Source: Leucosporidium creatinivorum
Lineage: Eukaryota; Basidiomycota; Microbotryomycetes; Leucosporidiales; Leucosporidiaceae
NCBI GenBank assembly: GCA_001600635.1
Contig: BCKL01000027.1
Coordinates: 1-33,824 of the forward strand
DNA: 33,824 nucleotides
Direction: 5' to 3'
The notes below the pieces were generated by a model. The model made no database searches, had not been told where the DNA came from, and saw nothing but the letters and a program-made list of their open reading frames with translations. Every line of letters begins with the position of its first letter. The stretch's first letter is position 1. This document shows, piece after piece, positions 33,485 to 33,824 of the stretch. The translations under genes were made by a program, and so were the position numbers.

Positions 33485-33824
33485 GTGAAGCGGCTGGGCA
33501 GCGCAAGAGCTGACGAGCGATCTCCAATCTCGTTGAAGCCGTTCACGACGCGAGGCGGGAGATGTAGCTGAATTGGGCGGCCTGCCGTACATTTCGATGA
33601 GCTGATAAAAACTACAAGTTGATAAAAACTATACGGAGGGCCAGTGAAACCTGCCCCTGCAGGGAAACTGTCCGCCCCGTGGTCAACGAGAGTAGCCGAG
33701 ACGAGAAGGGGAGCGAGACTGAGNAGGGGAGATGAGACCGAGCCAAGGGAGAGAGAGCCGAGAGGCGAAGGAAGTGTGAGATAAAGAGAGAAAAGAAGGG
33801 AAGGAGGGTGGGAAGTCAAAAACC
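33438..33824. other. Window end without a recognised gene
   Basis: The sequence after the last readable exon holds no family I recognise. The final 130 bases are strongly purine-rich (GAGAGAG, AAGAGAGAAAAGAAGGG) and contain one undetermined base at 33724, which hints at a hard-to-assemble tract. Confidence 0.5.
33603..33631. repeat. Short direct repeat TGATAAAAACTA
   Basis: The 12-base sequence TGATAAAAACTA occurs at 33603-33614 and again at 33620-33631, a 17-base period, in an otherwise GC-rich setting. It is AT-rich and could be a local slippage duplication. Confidence 0.7.

Overview
The window reads as a chromosome end from a basidiomycete fungus, most likely of the Pucciniomycotina (a red-yeast or Microbotryomycete-like lineage). 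The first 48 bases are telomeric CCCTAA-type repeats. The genes are GC-rich and cut into many exons by short introns with GTGAGT/GTGCGT/GTAGGT donors, a strongly constrained GCTGAC branch site and a nearby AG. The lineage is inferred from intron style and gene family types, not from a marker search. The right edge has no telomere, contains one N (33724), and looks like an assembly or window break.

Left two thirds (about 0.4-22.4 kb) is compact, ordinary eukaryotic gene space with conserved, apparently intact genes. In order: an unrecognised small gene (+); cytidine deaminase (+); TFIIH subunit Tfb2/p52 (-); a secreted GH5 glycoside hydrolase with a tryptophan-spaced tail (-); protein arginine methyltransferase 1 (-); a Zn2Cys6 transcription factor (+); an HSD17B10-like short-chain dehydrogenase (-); and the vacuolar sorting receptor Vps10 (-). 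I assembled exon models for all of them; each keeps a single reading frame through every junction. They look like independent housekeeping or secretory genes rather than a cluster.

Right third (about 24-33.8 kb) is the unusual part. A seven-pass membrane protein of the basidiomycete DUF6534-like type (-) is followed by a small three-exon gene whose protein ends in a CaaX prenylation box (CaaX-A, -). About 4 kb further on the same pair reappears in inverted order and orientation: CaaX-B (+), nearly identical to A including its upstream region, then a second seven-pass paralogue (+) of which only the first three membrane segments can be read. The spacer between the roughly 0.93-kb inverted arms holds a third, diverged CaaX paralogue (CaaX-C, -) and a large single-pass, Ser/Thr-rich sensor-like membrane protein (+). 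Every recognised product here is predicted to be membrane-attached. I do not know a described system of this form and treat it as the main candidate for follow-up.

No tRNA, rRNA, transposon or viral element was recognised. The stretch 22.4-24.2 kb has intron-like signals on the minus strand but no gene I could assemble.
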